Part shown: positions 20,416 through 28,223 of the stretch, in pieces | Layout of the letters: the number at the start of each line of letters is the position of its first letter | Numbering within the stretch: the stretch's first letter is position 1 | Origin: an uncultured Bacteroidales bacterium | Lineage (GTDB): Bacteria; Bacteroidota; Bacteroidia; Bacteroidales; UBA932 | Assembly (NCBI GenBank): GCA_949297365.1 | Contig: CASFSL010000046.1 | Coordinates: forward strand, 62,001 to 126,000 | DNA: 64,000 nucleotides | Direction: 5' to 3' | Notes under the pieces: generated by a model | Seen by the model: only the letters and a program-made list of their open reading frames with translations | What the model was told of the DNA's origin: nothing | The model's database searches: none | Made by a program: the position numbers and the translations under genes

Positions 20416-21441
20416 TTACATCAGAGAGTCCTCCAGGCGGCGCATCACCTGGACAGGATGCTTCTTCCCGTACAGTATCGAGTAGACGGCATCGGCGATG
20501 GGCATGTCCACCCCGTACTTGCCGTTGATCTCGTGAATGGCCTTGGAAGCATACAGTCCCTCGGCCACCTGGTTCATCTCCAGCATCGCCGTCTGGACCG
20601 AATAGCCCTTGCCCAGCATACTGCCGAAGTTGCGGTTGCGCGAGAAAGGCGAGTTGCAGGTCACCAGCAGGTCGCCCAGATAAGCCGAGCGTGAGGTATT
20701 GCGCCGCACATCGGGATTGGTCGCGTTGATGAACTCCTTCATCTCACGGAAGCAGCTGGCTATGAGCACCGCCATGAAATTGTCCCCGTAGCCGATACCG
20801 TAACAGATACCGGCGGCTATGGCATACACGTTCTTCAATGCCGCCGCATACTCCACCCCGTATATATCCGTACCGGCTATCGTATTGACATAGTGGTTCT
20901 TGAAAAAGCCGCACAGATACTCGGCCACCTTCTGGTGCTTGGACGAGAGGGTGATGTACGAGAGCCTCTCCATCCCCACCTCCTCGGCGTGACAGGGTCC
21001 GCTGATGACCCCTATCCTGTCGAAAGGCACCTTATGGTCGTGATGGAAATACTCCGCGACCGTCTGGTAACGGTCACCGACAAAGCCCTTGACTGCCGAT
21101 ATCAGCATCTTGCCGTCGTAAGAGGCGGTGACTCTGGATACCTCCTTGAGAAAATACGCCGAGGGTATGGCGAAGATCAGTATGTCCGACTCCGCCACCA
21201 CATAGTCTATGTCGTTGGTCAAGGTAAAGCTGTCAGCATCCAGCTCCACCGAAGTAAGGTATTTGGAATGATGATGGTACTTCTCGATATGCTCTATGGC
21301 GTCAGTATCGCGCATATACCAGTTGAGCTTCCTGCCGTTCTCGCTCAACAGCTTGACCAGGGCCGTCGCCCAGCTGCCGCCTCCTACCACCCCGAATACG
21401 GGGTCTTCCTTCATCCTGTCGTAGATATGTCTATGCTCCAT
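20416..21441 (-). CDS. gpsA: NAD(P)+-dependent glycerol-3-phosphate dehydrogenase
   Basis: A 341-residue protein with the Rossmann motif VVGGGSWATAL (about 18-28) and the active-site region EYAAALKNVYAIAAGICYG, where the catalytic Lys follows AAL. SGPCHAEEV matches the GPS-A/E-V motif. It reduces dihydroxyacetone phosphate to sn-glycerol-3-phosphate for phospholipid synthesis. The first Met is given; Met10 is also plausible. A -7 promoter-like box lies 30 nt upstream, preceded by an unusual three-copy 32-bp-period repeat. Confidence 0.94.
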   Translation of the reverse strand: MEHRHIYDRMKEDPVFGVVGGGSWATALVKLLSENGRKLNWYMRDTDAIEHIEKYHHHSKYLTSVELDADSFTLTNDIDYVVAESDILIFAIPSAYFLKEVSRVTASYDGKMLISAVKGFVGDRYQTVAEYFHHDHKVPFDRIGVISGPCHAEEVGMERLSYITLSSKHQKVAEYLCGFFKNHYVNTIAGTDIYGVEYAAALKNVYAIAAGICYGIGYGDNFMAVLIASCFREMKEFINATNPDVRRNTSRSAYLGDLLVTCNSPFSRNRNFGSMLGKGYSVQTAMLEMNQVAEGLYASKAIHEINGKYGVDMPIADAVYSILYGKKHPVQVMRRLEDSLM

Positions 21442-21470
21442 GCGCGAATCGATTTATATTACTCGTTCCG

Positions 21471-21478
21471 CAAAGATA
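21471..21478 (-). promoter_or_regulatory. Putative -7 promoter element of gpsA
   Basis: Minus-strand TATCTTTG, matching TAnnTTTG. The predicted transcription start is about 24 nt before the gpsA ATG. Confidence 0.55.
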
Positions 21479-21481
21479 ATT

Positions 21482-21557
21482 CTATTTCCATAAAACTGCA
21501 TTTTTTACAAAAACTATTTCCATAAATAACGCATAAACGCGATTTCTATTTCCATAA
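21482..21557. repeat. Three exact 12-bp repeats at a strict 32-bp period
   Basis: CTATTTCCATAA occurs at 21482-21493, 21514-21525 and 21546-21557, each exactly 32 bp apart (about three helical turns). The spacers are unrelated. Read on the minus strand (TTATGGAAATAG) the array sits immediately upstream of the gpsA -7 box, so it looks like a set of regulator-binding sites on one DNA face. The regulator is unknown. Confidence 0.75.
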
Positions 21558-21663
21558 CTAAAAACTTACCAAGTGATGAACATCGCTATAACACGAATAA
21601 TGTTATATGTGGTTATAATCAGGAGGGCAACAATCTTAACTGTGACGGAGTTCTTAGACTAAT

Positions 21664-21762
21664 ATACCCCAAAGGGTATAATCACACATCGCCCGACAAA
21701 TTTTACACCTTATCGGGTATATTTTTACATAATTTTACTATATTTGCACCCTAAAGGGTATA
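21664..21762 (+). promoter_or_regulatory. Three GGGTATA operator-like sites at a 41-bp period before hipB
   Basis: GGGTATA occurs at 21674, 21715 and 21756, exactly 41 bp apart. The first is half of a palindrome, ATACCC-N4-GGGTAT (21664-21679); the third is in ACCC-TAAA-GGGT (21748-21759), between the -7 box and the hipB ATG. HipB proteins repress their own operons by binding palindromes of a related look (TATCC-N8-GGATA in E. coli). Autoregulation here is inferred. Confidence 0.7.
21739..21746 (+). promoter_or_regulatory. Putative -7 promoter element of the hipBST-like operon
   Basis: TATATTTG fits TAnnTTTG; the ATG is 20 nt downstream and the third GGGTATA operator overlaps the expected start of transcription. 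Confidence 0.6.
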
Positions 21763-21765
21763 ATC

Positions 21766-21987
21766 ATGCAGCAAACAACCTTATCCAGATACGTAAAGGC
21801 CATGCGCAAGCAATACGGCCTGACTCAGGTGGACCTCTCGGAGAAGTCCGGAGTCGGCCTGCGCTTTGTCCGTGAGCTGGAGCAGGGCAAACAGACTCTC
21901 CGGCTGGACAAAGTCAACTTGATTCTCAACCTATTCGGCAGCGAAGTAGGCGCAGTCCCTCTCTCCAAAAACACCGATGATCTATGA
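21766..21987 (+). CDS. hipB: HipB-like XRE antitoxin/repressor
   Basis: A 73-residue protein made almost wholly of an XRE helix-turn-helix: RKQYGLTQVDLSEKSGVGLRFVRELEQGK, then the usual conserved LRLDKVNLILNLFG helix. Short HipB/Y4mF-type antitoxins look like this. It is the first gene of a three-gene operon and overlaps the next by 4 nt (ATGA). It is expected to dimerise, bind the GGGTATA sites upstream and repress the operon, perhaps together with the kinase. Confidence in the HTH is high; its operators are inferred. Confidence 0.9.
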   Translation: MQQTTLSRYVKAMRKQYGLTQVDLSEKSGVGLRFVRELEQGKQTLRLDKVNLILNLFGSEVGAVPLSKNTDDL

Positions 21988-22313
21988 AACAGGCGACGGT
22001 ATATCTACGCGGAGATAGGGCCGGCATCCTTACAGAAGATGAAAACGGCTACACATTCCTGTATGACAGCGGATTTCTGACGTCAGAAAAGGCTGAGGCC
22101 ATAAGCCTTACTCTGCCTTTGACCGACAGACCCTATAGGGACAAAGTCCTGTTTCCCTTTTTCGACGGCCTGATTCCCGAAGGCTGGCTGCTTGACATCG
22201 CTGAGAGGAATTGGAAAATTGACGCACGGGACCGCATGTCCCTGCTGCTGGCCTGCTGCAAGGACTGCATAGGAGCCGTAGGTGTTGAACCGATAACCGG
22301 AAAGGAGGAATAA
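21984..22313 (+). CDS. HipS-like protein (separate HipA N-terminal subdomain)
   Basis: A 109-residue protein corresponding to the HipA N-terminal (Couple_hipA) subdomain. It starts VYLRGDRAGILTED with the typical beta hairpin, has LTLPLTDRPY (compare the SLPL region of HipA) and ends with PFFDGLIPEGWLLDIAERNWKI, the conserved F-x-G-L-P-(E/D)-G helix. In ordinary HipA this segment is fused to the kinase; here it stands alone. In the E. coli O127 HipBST system this small protein (HipS) is the antitoxin that inhibits HipT. It overlaps hipB by 4 nt and is 2 nt before the kinase gene. Confidence 0.85.
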   Translation: MKQATVYLRGDRAGILTEDENGYTFLYDSGFLTSEKAEAISLTLPLTDRPYRDKVLFPFFDGLIPEGWLLDIAERNWKIDARDRMSLLLACCKDCIGAVGVEPITGKEE

Positions 22314-22315
22314 TC

Positions 22316-23257
22316 ATGGCCAAATGTCTTTACTGCTATAAGGAGCTGCATGAGAATGAGAAGGATTTTCATAGGGAATGCGCGAAGAAAATATTCGGAG
22401 TTCCTGAGGCTCCGGTGCTGCCGTACACCCGGAACAATCTCACCGACCTTGCGAAGCAGGTAATCCGCAGCCAGACCACTTTGACAGGAGTTCAGGCCAA
22501 ATTGTCCCTGGACATCTGCAAGGACAGGCCGAGCGGAAAAGAGCGCTTCACTATCGTAGGACTGTGGGGCCGGTACATTCTCAAGCCGCAGACCGACCGT
22601 TTCAGCAATCTTCCGGAAGTGGAAGACCTCACCATGCATCTGGCTGAACTGGCTAAAATGAAAGTAGTCCCGCACAGTCTGATACGTTTCGCCGACGGAG
22701 AACTGTGTTATATAACTAGACGCATCGACCGCACCGCCAACGGAGGGAAGCTGGCAATGGAAGACATGTGCCAGCTTACGGAACGTCTTACAGAGCATAA
22801 ATACCGGGGCTCATACGGCCAGATTGCGAAAACCATAAGAAAATACTCCTCCGTACCCAAACTTGATCTAGTCAATTTCTGGGAGCAGGTGGTATTTTCC
22901 TGGATTACAGGCAATGCCGATATGCACCTGAAAAACTTTTCCCTCTACAGCAAGCAGGCCGGCAACTACACTCTCACACCGGCATACGACATGCTGTCCA
23001 CAGCGTTGGTTATGCCGGAAGACACCGAGGAACTCGCATTGACTCTCAACGGCAAGAAACGTAAAATCAAAAAGGCTGATTTCATCACCGAGATGTCGGC
23101 CTGTGGACTGGAGGAGAAAATCATTGAGAATATCTTCAGTAAATTCCACAATGCCTTCAGCAAGTGGCAGACGTTCATAGGGTTGTCATTCCTTCCGGAG
23201 AACATGCGGCAGAACTTCATCAAAATAATTGCCGGCAGGCTGCGTATGCTGGAATAG
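22316..23257 (+). CDS. HipT-like Ser/Thr kinase toxin with N-terminal zinc-binding segment
   Basis: A 313-residue HipA-fold kinase lacking the N-terminal subdomain. Residues 4-22 form a CxxC...HxxC segment (CLYC, then HREC) that probably binds zinc. The Gly-rich loop is TLTGVQAKLS (55-64), Lys90 is in ILK, the catalytic loop is GNADMHLKNFS (199-209, Asp202) and the metal Asp225 is in AYDML. HipT of E. coli autophosphorylates two serines just before this loop's Gly; here the equivalent positions are Thr55 and Thr57. HipT phosphorylates TrpS; other HipA kinases modify GltX. The target here is unknown. Confidence 0.88.
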   Translation: MAKCLYCYKELHENEKDFHRECAKKIFGVPEAPVLPYTRNNLTDLAKQVIRSQTTLTGVQAKLSLDICKDRPSGKERFTIVGLWGRYILKPQTDRFSNLPEVEDLTMHLAELAKMKVVPHSLIRFADGELCYITRRIDRTANGGKLAMEDMCQLTERLTEHKYRGSYGQIAKTIRKYSSVPKLDLVNFWEQVVFSWITGNADMHLKNFSLYSKQAGNYTLTPAYDMLSTALVMPEDTEELALTLNGKKRKIKKADFITEMSACGLEEKIIENIFSKFHNAFSKWQTFIGLSFLPENMRQNFIKIIAGRLRMLE

Positions 23258-23278
23258 TGCAATACCCCAGCTTGACAG

Positions 23279-23298
23279 AATTAGGGCCGAAAAGGGCC
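23279..23298 (+). repeat. Copy A of a 20-bp direct repeat flanking the accessory region
   Basis: AATTAGGGCC-G-AAAAGGGCC, 19/20 identical and same orientation as 35658-35677. It lies 22 nt after the hipT stop. The two GGCC blocks can also pair as a small hairpin. Confidence 0.6.
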
Positions 23299-23375
23299 GC
23301 TGTGACTGTCAACAATATTTGCAAATTCGCACACGGAACAATCCCCGCCAGGTGCTGTTTTATGTAAAAAGTTAG

Positions 23376-23383
23376 TATATTTG
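23376..23383 (+). promoter_or_regulatory. Putative -7 promoter element of the SPFH/TerB operon
   Basis: TATATTTG matches TAnnTTTG. The first gene begins about 420 nt downstream, so a long leader is predicted. Confidence 0.5.
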
Positions 23384-23389
23384 TAGCGT

Positions 23390-23805
23390 CATGCACGGAA
23401 ACGCATGGCGGACATATTGGTGAAAGTGTTTTCGCACTGTCCTTTCCAAGAAATCTGACAGTTTCAACGAACGTAAGGACGACGACAGCACCGTCACCCG
23501 TATTGGTTGTGTATTCATCACAAACGATACAGGTGTGGGGATTGTTTCAGTCTGTTTACGTTCGGGCTTTGTCAGAGCCTCTTGGAAGACAGACGGACCG
23601 GCTCCACACTTTCTTTTTACACAAACCCGCAGACGAACAGGAGCCTATCTGCACATATTTTAACAAAGCAAGCAATTGAAAAACACCACCATACAACGAC
23701 AAGCACCTCCTTTTAGAGGCTATTGTTGAAAAATAATTTCAATTTTTATTATAGATTTTTACTTTTTTGATATATAAACTTAGACAACCTTTAATATAAC
23801 TGACC
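23390..23805 (+). ncRNA. Candidate structured 5' leader or small RNA
   Basis: About 415 nt between a -7 box and the first gene, with no convincing coding region. CGAACGTAA at 23468-23476 pairs perfectly with 23556-23564. Nested inside is a hairpin at 23495-23535 built from CACC/GGTG, GTAT/ATAC and TTGTG/CACAA stems around a 7-nt loop. A further hairpin, GGCT/AGCC, lies at 23565-23579. A CCTC/GAGG hairpin lies near 23710. The nested pairing suggests a folded RNA, either a regulatory leader or an independent RNA. I cannot match it to a known RNA class. A 69-codon frame at 23507-23716 overlaps it but has no recognisable protein features. Confidence 0.45.
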
Positions 23806-24054
23806 ATGTTAATCAAAACTACAGTCAAATGTAACAACTGCGGCAGGAACTTCGAGACTCCCCTGCAATTTTCTAGATATAGATGTGACAACTGCAGCAA
23901 AGAGCACATCTTGTGTCCGGAATGTGGAAACAAAGGACTCAAATGCAGCAGGTGCGGCGGTGAAATAATCACAAATGACGAACATATTGCCCGTCATGGA
24001 ATTGAAGATATTTATGGAAATATCATAAAGGTAAACGGACCGATCATGCATTAA
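23806..24054 (+). CDS. Small protein with two zinc-ribbon units
   Basis: An 82-residue protein with four CxxC knuckles: Cys9/Cys12, Cys27/Cys30, Cys37/Cys40 and Cys47/Cys50. They can form two rubredoxin-like zinc ribbons in tandem, followed by a short polar tail. It is the first gene of a co-directional cluster that extends to 28899 (gaps 15, 64, 73, 1, 20 and 1 nt). No enzyme motif is present; it probably acts as an adaptor or nucleic-acid/protein-binding module. Codon use and base composition are visibly more AT-rich than in neighbouring core genes. Confidence 0.75.
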   Translation: MLIKTTVKCNNCGRNFETPLQFSRYRCDNCSKEHILCPECGNKGLKCSRCGGEIITNDEHIARHGIEDIYGNIIKVNGPIMH

Positions 24055-24069
24055 TTTAATATTCTGGAT

Positions 24070-24318
24070 ATGTGGATAAAAAAGGGAACATTCATCATCA
24101 ACACAGACAACATCGCAGCAATTTATCTGAGAGGGGGGAAACTGTTTTTCAGGACCCCGGGGGCAAGCAGTCCTTCAACTATTGACAGAGGTGCTTTCAG
24201 TACAGAAATCTGTTTAGGGGAAATGGATCCGGAAGTTGTTGACAAAATTTGGCAGGCATATATCAACAAGAAAGATTTTATTGACTTGGATTCATTCGTG
24301 TCCACTAAAAATTATTGA
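24070..24318 (+). CDS. Small hypothetical protein of the SPFH/TerB operon
   Basis: An 82-residue protein, 15 nt after the zinc-ribbon gene. The start WIKKGTFIINTDNIAAIYLRGG and the following FFRTP look like a small all-beta module of four or five strands, and the C-terminal half (DPEVVDKIWQAYINKKDFIDL) is a helix with a short amphipathic end. It has no signal peptide, membrane segment or cysteine. I do not recognise the family. Its place between the zinc ribbon and the nuclease-like gene suggests it is part of the same system. Confidence 0.6.
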   Translation: MWIKKGTFIINTDNIAAIYLRGGKLFFRTPGASSPSTIDRGAFSTEICLGEMDPEVVDKIWQAYINKKDFIDLDSFVSTKNY

Positions 24319-24382
24319 CAATAGCGGGAGGAGGCCGAAAATCCGGAAAAGAGTAGGCTTAAATTTAAAAAAATACTAAAAT

Positions 24383-25492
24383 ATGGGAATATTAACGAAT
24401 CCAGACAGGGATATGGTAGCGGAAACATTTTCTGCAACGGTTATAGAATCTTTTAAAGAAAGACTGAAGAACGAAAAGGATTATTACTTTCATACGACAG
24501 CTCTGATAGGACTGCCGGAAGGATACGATCTGAATAAACTGATGATACCGTCGCCGAAATGTGTAATTGATTGCCGAAAGGCAGCCGTTGATTCTGTGAC
24601 AAAGGCCTTTAATAAATTGAAAGAAGATACGCATTATATCGTGCTGGACTATATATACTCGCTGCCGAAAGATGATGACTTACGCCGGTTGCTTTATCAC
24701 TGCGTAAAGGAGTCTGTTTTCAGAGCTGACCGATTGATTATCCTGGTATTCAGATATAAGGAGGAAGAAAAAGGTAAACGCTGGACATACGATGAACTGG
24801 CGGAAAAACTGTGCGAGGAATTCCCCTGCATACAAATCAGCGAAGACCGCAAAGGCCGCAAAGACATATTCTTCGGTAACGTATTCGAGCCTTCGATAGG
24901 CAATGGCATAGTATCATACAATCGTAGGGATGTTTTGCTTGAAAAGATAAATAAGATATTAATGAAGAGAGACAGATGTGATAAATGGTCTCTTTGTGAC
25001 TTAGTTAATCTGAAAACAACTTTAAACGACATTAACAATGTCATAACATTAGAGATCACACTGCATTTCATTGATTGGCTTGAAAAAGAAAAAATCATCA
25101 ACAAAGGTCAAGCTGACAAAATGAGACATGATGTACTTGCCACCAAACCGAATACAAATGGCTTTGACATCCAATATGCAGGAGCATATGGAGATGTGCC
25201 AATATTGGCTGAGGTCAAATGTTGCATACCGGTTCAGACTGATGATTTCGGAAGTAATCAGAAAGACAGCATACAACGTGATATAGATTCGCTTCGTAAT
25301 GGTAAGAAAAAGGCTAAAGGTGCAGCCAAAACATCACAAGGTGTGTCTACATATTATAGATTCCTTGTAGTGATGGATTATGGCAGTTCTCGAAATGCTG
25401 TGGAAAAACTGATAAGCAAACAAAGTGACGTTGAAATATATTCGGGACAAAATTTGGACAGTACGAAAATATATGTAGTTATGATATCGTAA
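24383..25492 (+). CDS. Predicted PD-(D/E)XK-fold nuclease-like protein
   Basis: A 369-residue protein. The N-terminal 200 residues are alpha/beta with no recognised motif (a possible nucleotide- or partner-binding domain: THYIVLDYIYS, DRLIILVFRY). The C-terminal third resembles a restriction-endonuclease fold: NGFDIQYAG (Asp262), then ILAEVKCC (Glu277 and Lys279), giving the D-(x)14-E-x-K pattern, followed by a helix with KDSIQRDIDSL. It is likely to cut DNA or RNA, but the fold is inferred from spacing alone. It is the third gene of the operon and the only apparent catalytic component, so it may be the effector. Confidence 0.6.
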   Translation: MGILTNPDRDMVAETFSATVIESFKERLKNEKDYYFHTTALIGLPEGYDLNKLMIPSPKCVIDCRKAAVDSVTKAFNKLKEDTHYIVLDYIYSLPKDDDLRRLLYHCVKESVFRADRLIILVFRYKEEEKGKRWTYDELAEKLCEEFPCIQISEDRKGRKDIFFGNVFEPSIGNGIVSYNRRDVLLEKINKILMKRDRCDKWSLCDLVNLKTTLNDINNVITLEITLHFIDWLEKEKIINKGQADKMRHDVLATKPNTNGFDIQYAGAYGDVPILAEVKCCIPVQTDDFGSNQKDSIQRDIDSLRNGKKKAKGAAKTSQGVSTYYRFLVVMDYGSSRNAVEKLISKQSDVEIYSGQNLDSTKIYVVMIS

Positions 25493-25565
25493 AGCGCAAG
25501 AAAATCGTGATACAATATCTGAATCTAAGGAATCCGAAATAAGATAAATATTAAACTATTAAAAT

Positions 25566-26849
25566 ATGGTAACATCTGGTAAATCCACAAATGAATCACA
25601 GGGCATCTATGATGCTGAGATTGAAAGATTAATCGAACTTGCAATCATAGACGGCCAAATAAGTGAAAATGAGAGACAGGTATTATTAAGGAAAGCACAA
25701 TCAAAGGGGATTGATTTAGACGAGTTCAAGATGGTGCTTGATGCCCGGTTAAGCGAGTACAATCAATACCGCTTAAAAAAACCTGCTTCCATCAAATTCG
25801 GTGAAGTAAGAAAATGCCCTAACTGCGGAGCTGAAATCAAGTCTTTTCAAACCAAATGCGAGCAATGCGGATTTGAATTCCGTAATGTTGAAGCCGTAAA
25901 CTCCGCGCAGAAACTTTTTGATCTTTTACAAGAAGTTGAACTCAGAAAATCTGAGAAAATAGCCGAACTGCAAAAGGATGAAAAAAACAAACCATTTTTC
26001 AACAAACTTCTTGACAATAGTAATCAAAACGCCGCCAAATTCTATAAATCCATGAATTCCGGGTTGGTAGGAAAAGCTACAAGTAAATTGTTAGGTGATC
26101 TAGGAACAATGATAGATGAATCCAACGAAAACGATCCTATTGCAAAAATAGAAAAGCAAGCGGAAGCAGAACAAGCTTCAATTATTAAAAATTTCCCAGT
26201 CCCGAATACAAAAGAGGATTTGCTTGAATTACTTGCCATGGCGACCAGCAATGCGTATGACAATGATGGCGTAATCGGCTCAAAAGAACAGGTTTGGCTA
26301 CAGAAAACAGACCAAATATATCAAAAGACCATCATCTGCGCATCAGACGACACTTCATTAATGGAAAAAGCCACCTATATGATTGTTTCACTCATGAAAC
26401 GATTACCACAAGGTAATTACAAAAATTTCACTACGATTCCCAAGAATATGATGTACATATTCAACGATGCAACGGTAGCCAACAACGAAGTCATAAACAG
26501 CAAGCCAGTCACCGCTAAAGAAATACACACGAAATCCCCAAAAACTGATTTTCAACACAAAAAGGATATTCAGAATACTCATATGAACAAAGTCAGCATC
26601 AATAAAAATTACACAAGACGGAAATTAAATGACATTCTTGACCTTGTTGAGACAAAAAGGAATTTAAACTTCGATGAAAAATCTTTGATTTTTGATCAGG
26701 TAGAAGTAGTAAAAAAATATAAAAACAGACTAGTCTGGTGCGTTATAATCCCTTTTATAGGATGGATATGCATTCCCGTAGTAGCTTACCGCAAGAGAAA
26801 AGCTATTAAGAAATTAGACAAATATTGCACTATGCTATTATTAAGATAA
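25566..26849 (+). CDS. TerB-like, zinc-ribbon and membrane-anchored protein
   Basis: A 427-residue multidomain protein. Residues 15-65 look TerB-like (LAIIDGQISENERQVLLRKA, an acidic helix-loop pattern), followed by a zinc ribbon, CPNC...CEQC (84-101). A long polar, coiled-coil-prone stretch follows, then a second TerB-like acidic segment around 215-275 (MATSNAYDNDGVIGSKEQ). The C-terminus has a hydrophobic hairpin or single membrane span (VWCVIIPFIGWICIPVVA) and a basic end. TerB domains occur in tellurite-resistance and membrane-associated stress or defence complexes. One base separates its stop from the SPFH gene, so the two are translated together. Confidence 0.65.
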   Translation: MVTSGKSTNESQGIYDAEIERLIELAIIDGQISENERQVLLRKAQSKGIDLDEFKMVLDARLSEYNQYRLKKPASIKFGEVRKCPNCGAEIKSFQTKCEQCGFEFRNVEAVNSAQKLFDLLQEVELRKSEKIAELQKDEKNKPFFNKLLDNSNQNAAKFYKSMNSGLVGKATSKLLGDLGTMIDESNENDPIAKIEKQAEAEQASIIKNFPVPNTKEDLLELLAMATSNAYDNDGVIGSKEQVWLQKTDQIYQKTIICASDDTSLMEKATYMIVSLMKRLPQGNYKNFTTIPKNMMYIFNDATVANNEVINSKPVTAKEIHTKSPKTDFQHKKDIQNTHMNKVSINKNYTRRKLNDILDLVETKRNLNFDEKSLIFDQVEVVKKYKNRLVWCVIIPFIGWICIPVVAYRKRKAIKKLDKYCTMLLLR

Positions 26850-26850
26850 T

Positions 26851-28203
26851 ATGGGAATATTTGGAAACAAACAGAAAAAGTCCGGTGGGATGATGAATGT
26901 CATCCGCTGTGATGAGAAAGAGTATCTTGTCTGGAAATGGAGACCGGAAGGACAAGATGTAAATTCTACCACAAGGGAAAATTCTATCCGATTTGGCAGT
27001 AGCCTCAGGGTAAAAGACGGAGAAGTGGCAGTTTTTGTGTACAAACAAAAAGACGGGACAGTTCAGGACTATATTGAAGGCCCCTATGACGAAACTATCA
27101 AAACCGCCAACTTTCCCATTCTATCCAGCATTATAGGCTTGGCCTATGGAGGAGACTCCCCTTTTCAAGCTGAGATTTATTTTATTAACCTTGCTCGAAA
27201 TATCCAAGTTAGATTCACAATACCTTACTTCGACGTATTTGATCCACGCTTTCTTGATTTCGCAGTTCCTATGGCAGTACATGGCAGCATCACATTCAAT
27301 ATCACTGATTATAAAGCGTTCATTAAGTTGAACCGAATGATTAATTTTTCTTTAGAAGATTTCAACAAACAGTTGAAAGATGCCGTCACTAAATATGTCA
27401 AGTCATTTGTCAGTAACGCTCCTCAGGACAACGGCATCCCCGTCCTGCAAATAGAAAGGAAAATAACTGAGATATCAGACCTTCTCCAAGAACGGCTGTC
27501 AAAGGAATTGGCTGAAGATTTTGGCGTCAATGTCAAGCGAGTGGATATAAACCGCATAGATCCAGACAAAGAAAGCGAGGGATATATGGAACTCCGCCAT
27601 GTAACCGCCATGCAACAAGCGCAGGCAATCCAGGCACAGACCAAAGTCAGCATAAAGAATATGGCAGATACACAGGCCATAAACGCAGAGAATATGCAGG
27701 AGACCTTGCGTATTAACCGACAGGAAGCACAGCGTGCTCAACGCCTGCAGACTGAGACTAATTTCATAGGGGCTCACGCACTGGATCAGCAGGCAAGCGT
27801 CCTTCGGGCAGGAGCTGAGAACCTCGGAGCCATGGGCTATATGGGAGACGGAGGAGGCATGAATGCCGCAGGAATGATGACCGGCATGATGATGGGAGGA
27901 GCCATAGGCAGTCAGATGGCAGGGATGATGAATAATATGGGACAGACAATACAAAACGGTATGAACACCCCGCCCCCGCCACCTATCCCGACATATATGC
28001 TGGCAATCAATGGCCAACAAAGCGGCCCATTCTCCATACCGCAACTGCAGCAACTTGCACAAAAAGGAAAGATTAATGCCCAGACATATGTTTGGAAGCC
28101 GGGTATGAGCGAATGGATCATGGCCGGTCAGGTAGATGAACTTAAAAACATATTTATACCCAACACACCTCCCCCACCACCGATGCCCCCCATGCCTCAA
28201 TAA
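26851..28203 (+). CDS. SPFH (band-7) domain protein with C-terminal GYF_2 domain
   Basis: A 450-residue protein. Residues about 15-270 form an SPFH/virion-core-P4a-like domain (start NVIRCDEKEYLVWKW, then LRVKDGEVAVFV, and a long helix ending DINRIDPDKESEGY). A Gln/Ala-rich helical stalk and a Gly/Met-rich linker (about 340-380) follow. A proline stretch leads to a GYF_2 domain (YMLAINGQQSGPFS...YVWKPGMSEW), and the protein ends in proline-rich sequence. SPFH proteins form oligomeric rings on membranes; GYF domains bind proline-rich peptides. Both the poly-Pro and GYF parts are in this protein, which would favour self-assembly or binding of the next gene product. Confidence 0.85.
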   Translation: MGIFGNKQKKSGGMMNVIRCDEKEYLVWKWRPEGQDVNSTTRENSIRFGSSLRVKDGEVAVFVYKQKDGTVQDYIEGPYDETIKTANFPILSSIIGLAYGGDSPFQAEIYFINLARNIQVRFTIPYFDVFDPRFLDFAVPMAVHGSITFNITDYKAFIKLNRMINFSLEDFNKQLKDAVTKYVKSFVSNAPQDNGIPVLQIERKITEISDLLQERLSKELAEDFGVNVKRVDINRIDPDKESEGYMELRHVTAMQQAQAIQAQTKVSIKNMADTQAINAENMQETLRINRQEAQRAQRLQTETNFIGAHALDQQASVLRAGAENLGAMGYMGDGGGMNAAGMMTGMMMGGAIGSQMAGMMNNMGQTIQNGMNTPPPPPIPTYMLAINGQQSGPFSIPQLQQLAQKGKINAQTYVWKPGMSEWIMAGQVDELKNIFIPNTPPPPPMPPMPQ

Positions 28204-28223
28204 TCAAATACAATTGAATCAAT

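Noticed and set aside
21482..21557. The 32-bp-period array as a CRISPR
   Set aside because: Only 12 bp repeat, three copies, and no cas genes. CRISPR repeats are longer and their spacers do not overlap a core promoter.
23507..23716. A 69-codon frame in the leader
   Set aside because: It crosses paired stems, has no recognisable domain or typical start, and another open frame covers the same bases. RNA structure explains the region better.
23697..23720. CACCTCCTTT near 23708 as a 16S rRNA 3' end fragment
   Set aside because: Only ten bases match the anti-Shine-Dalgarno tail, with no other rRNA sequence nearby.
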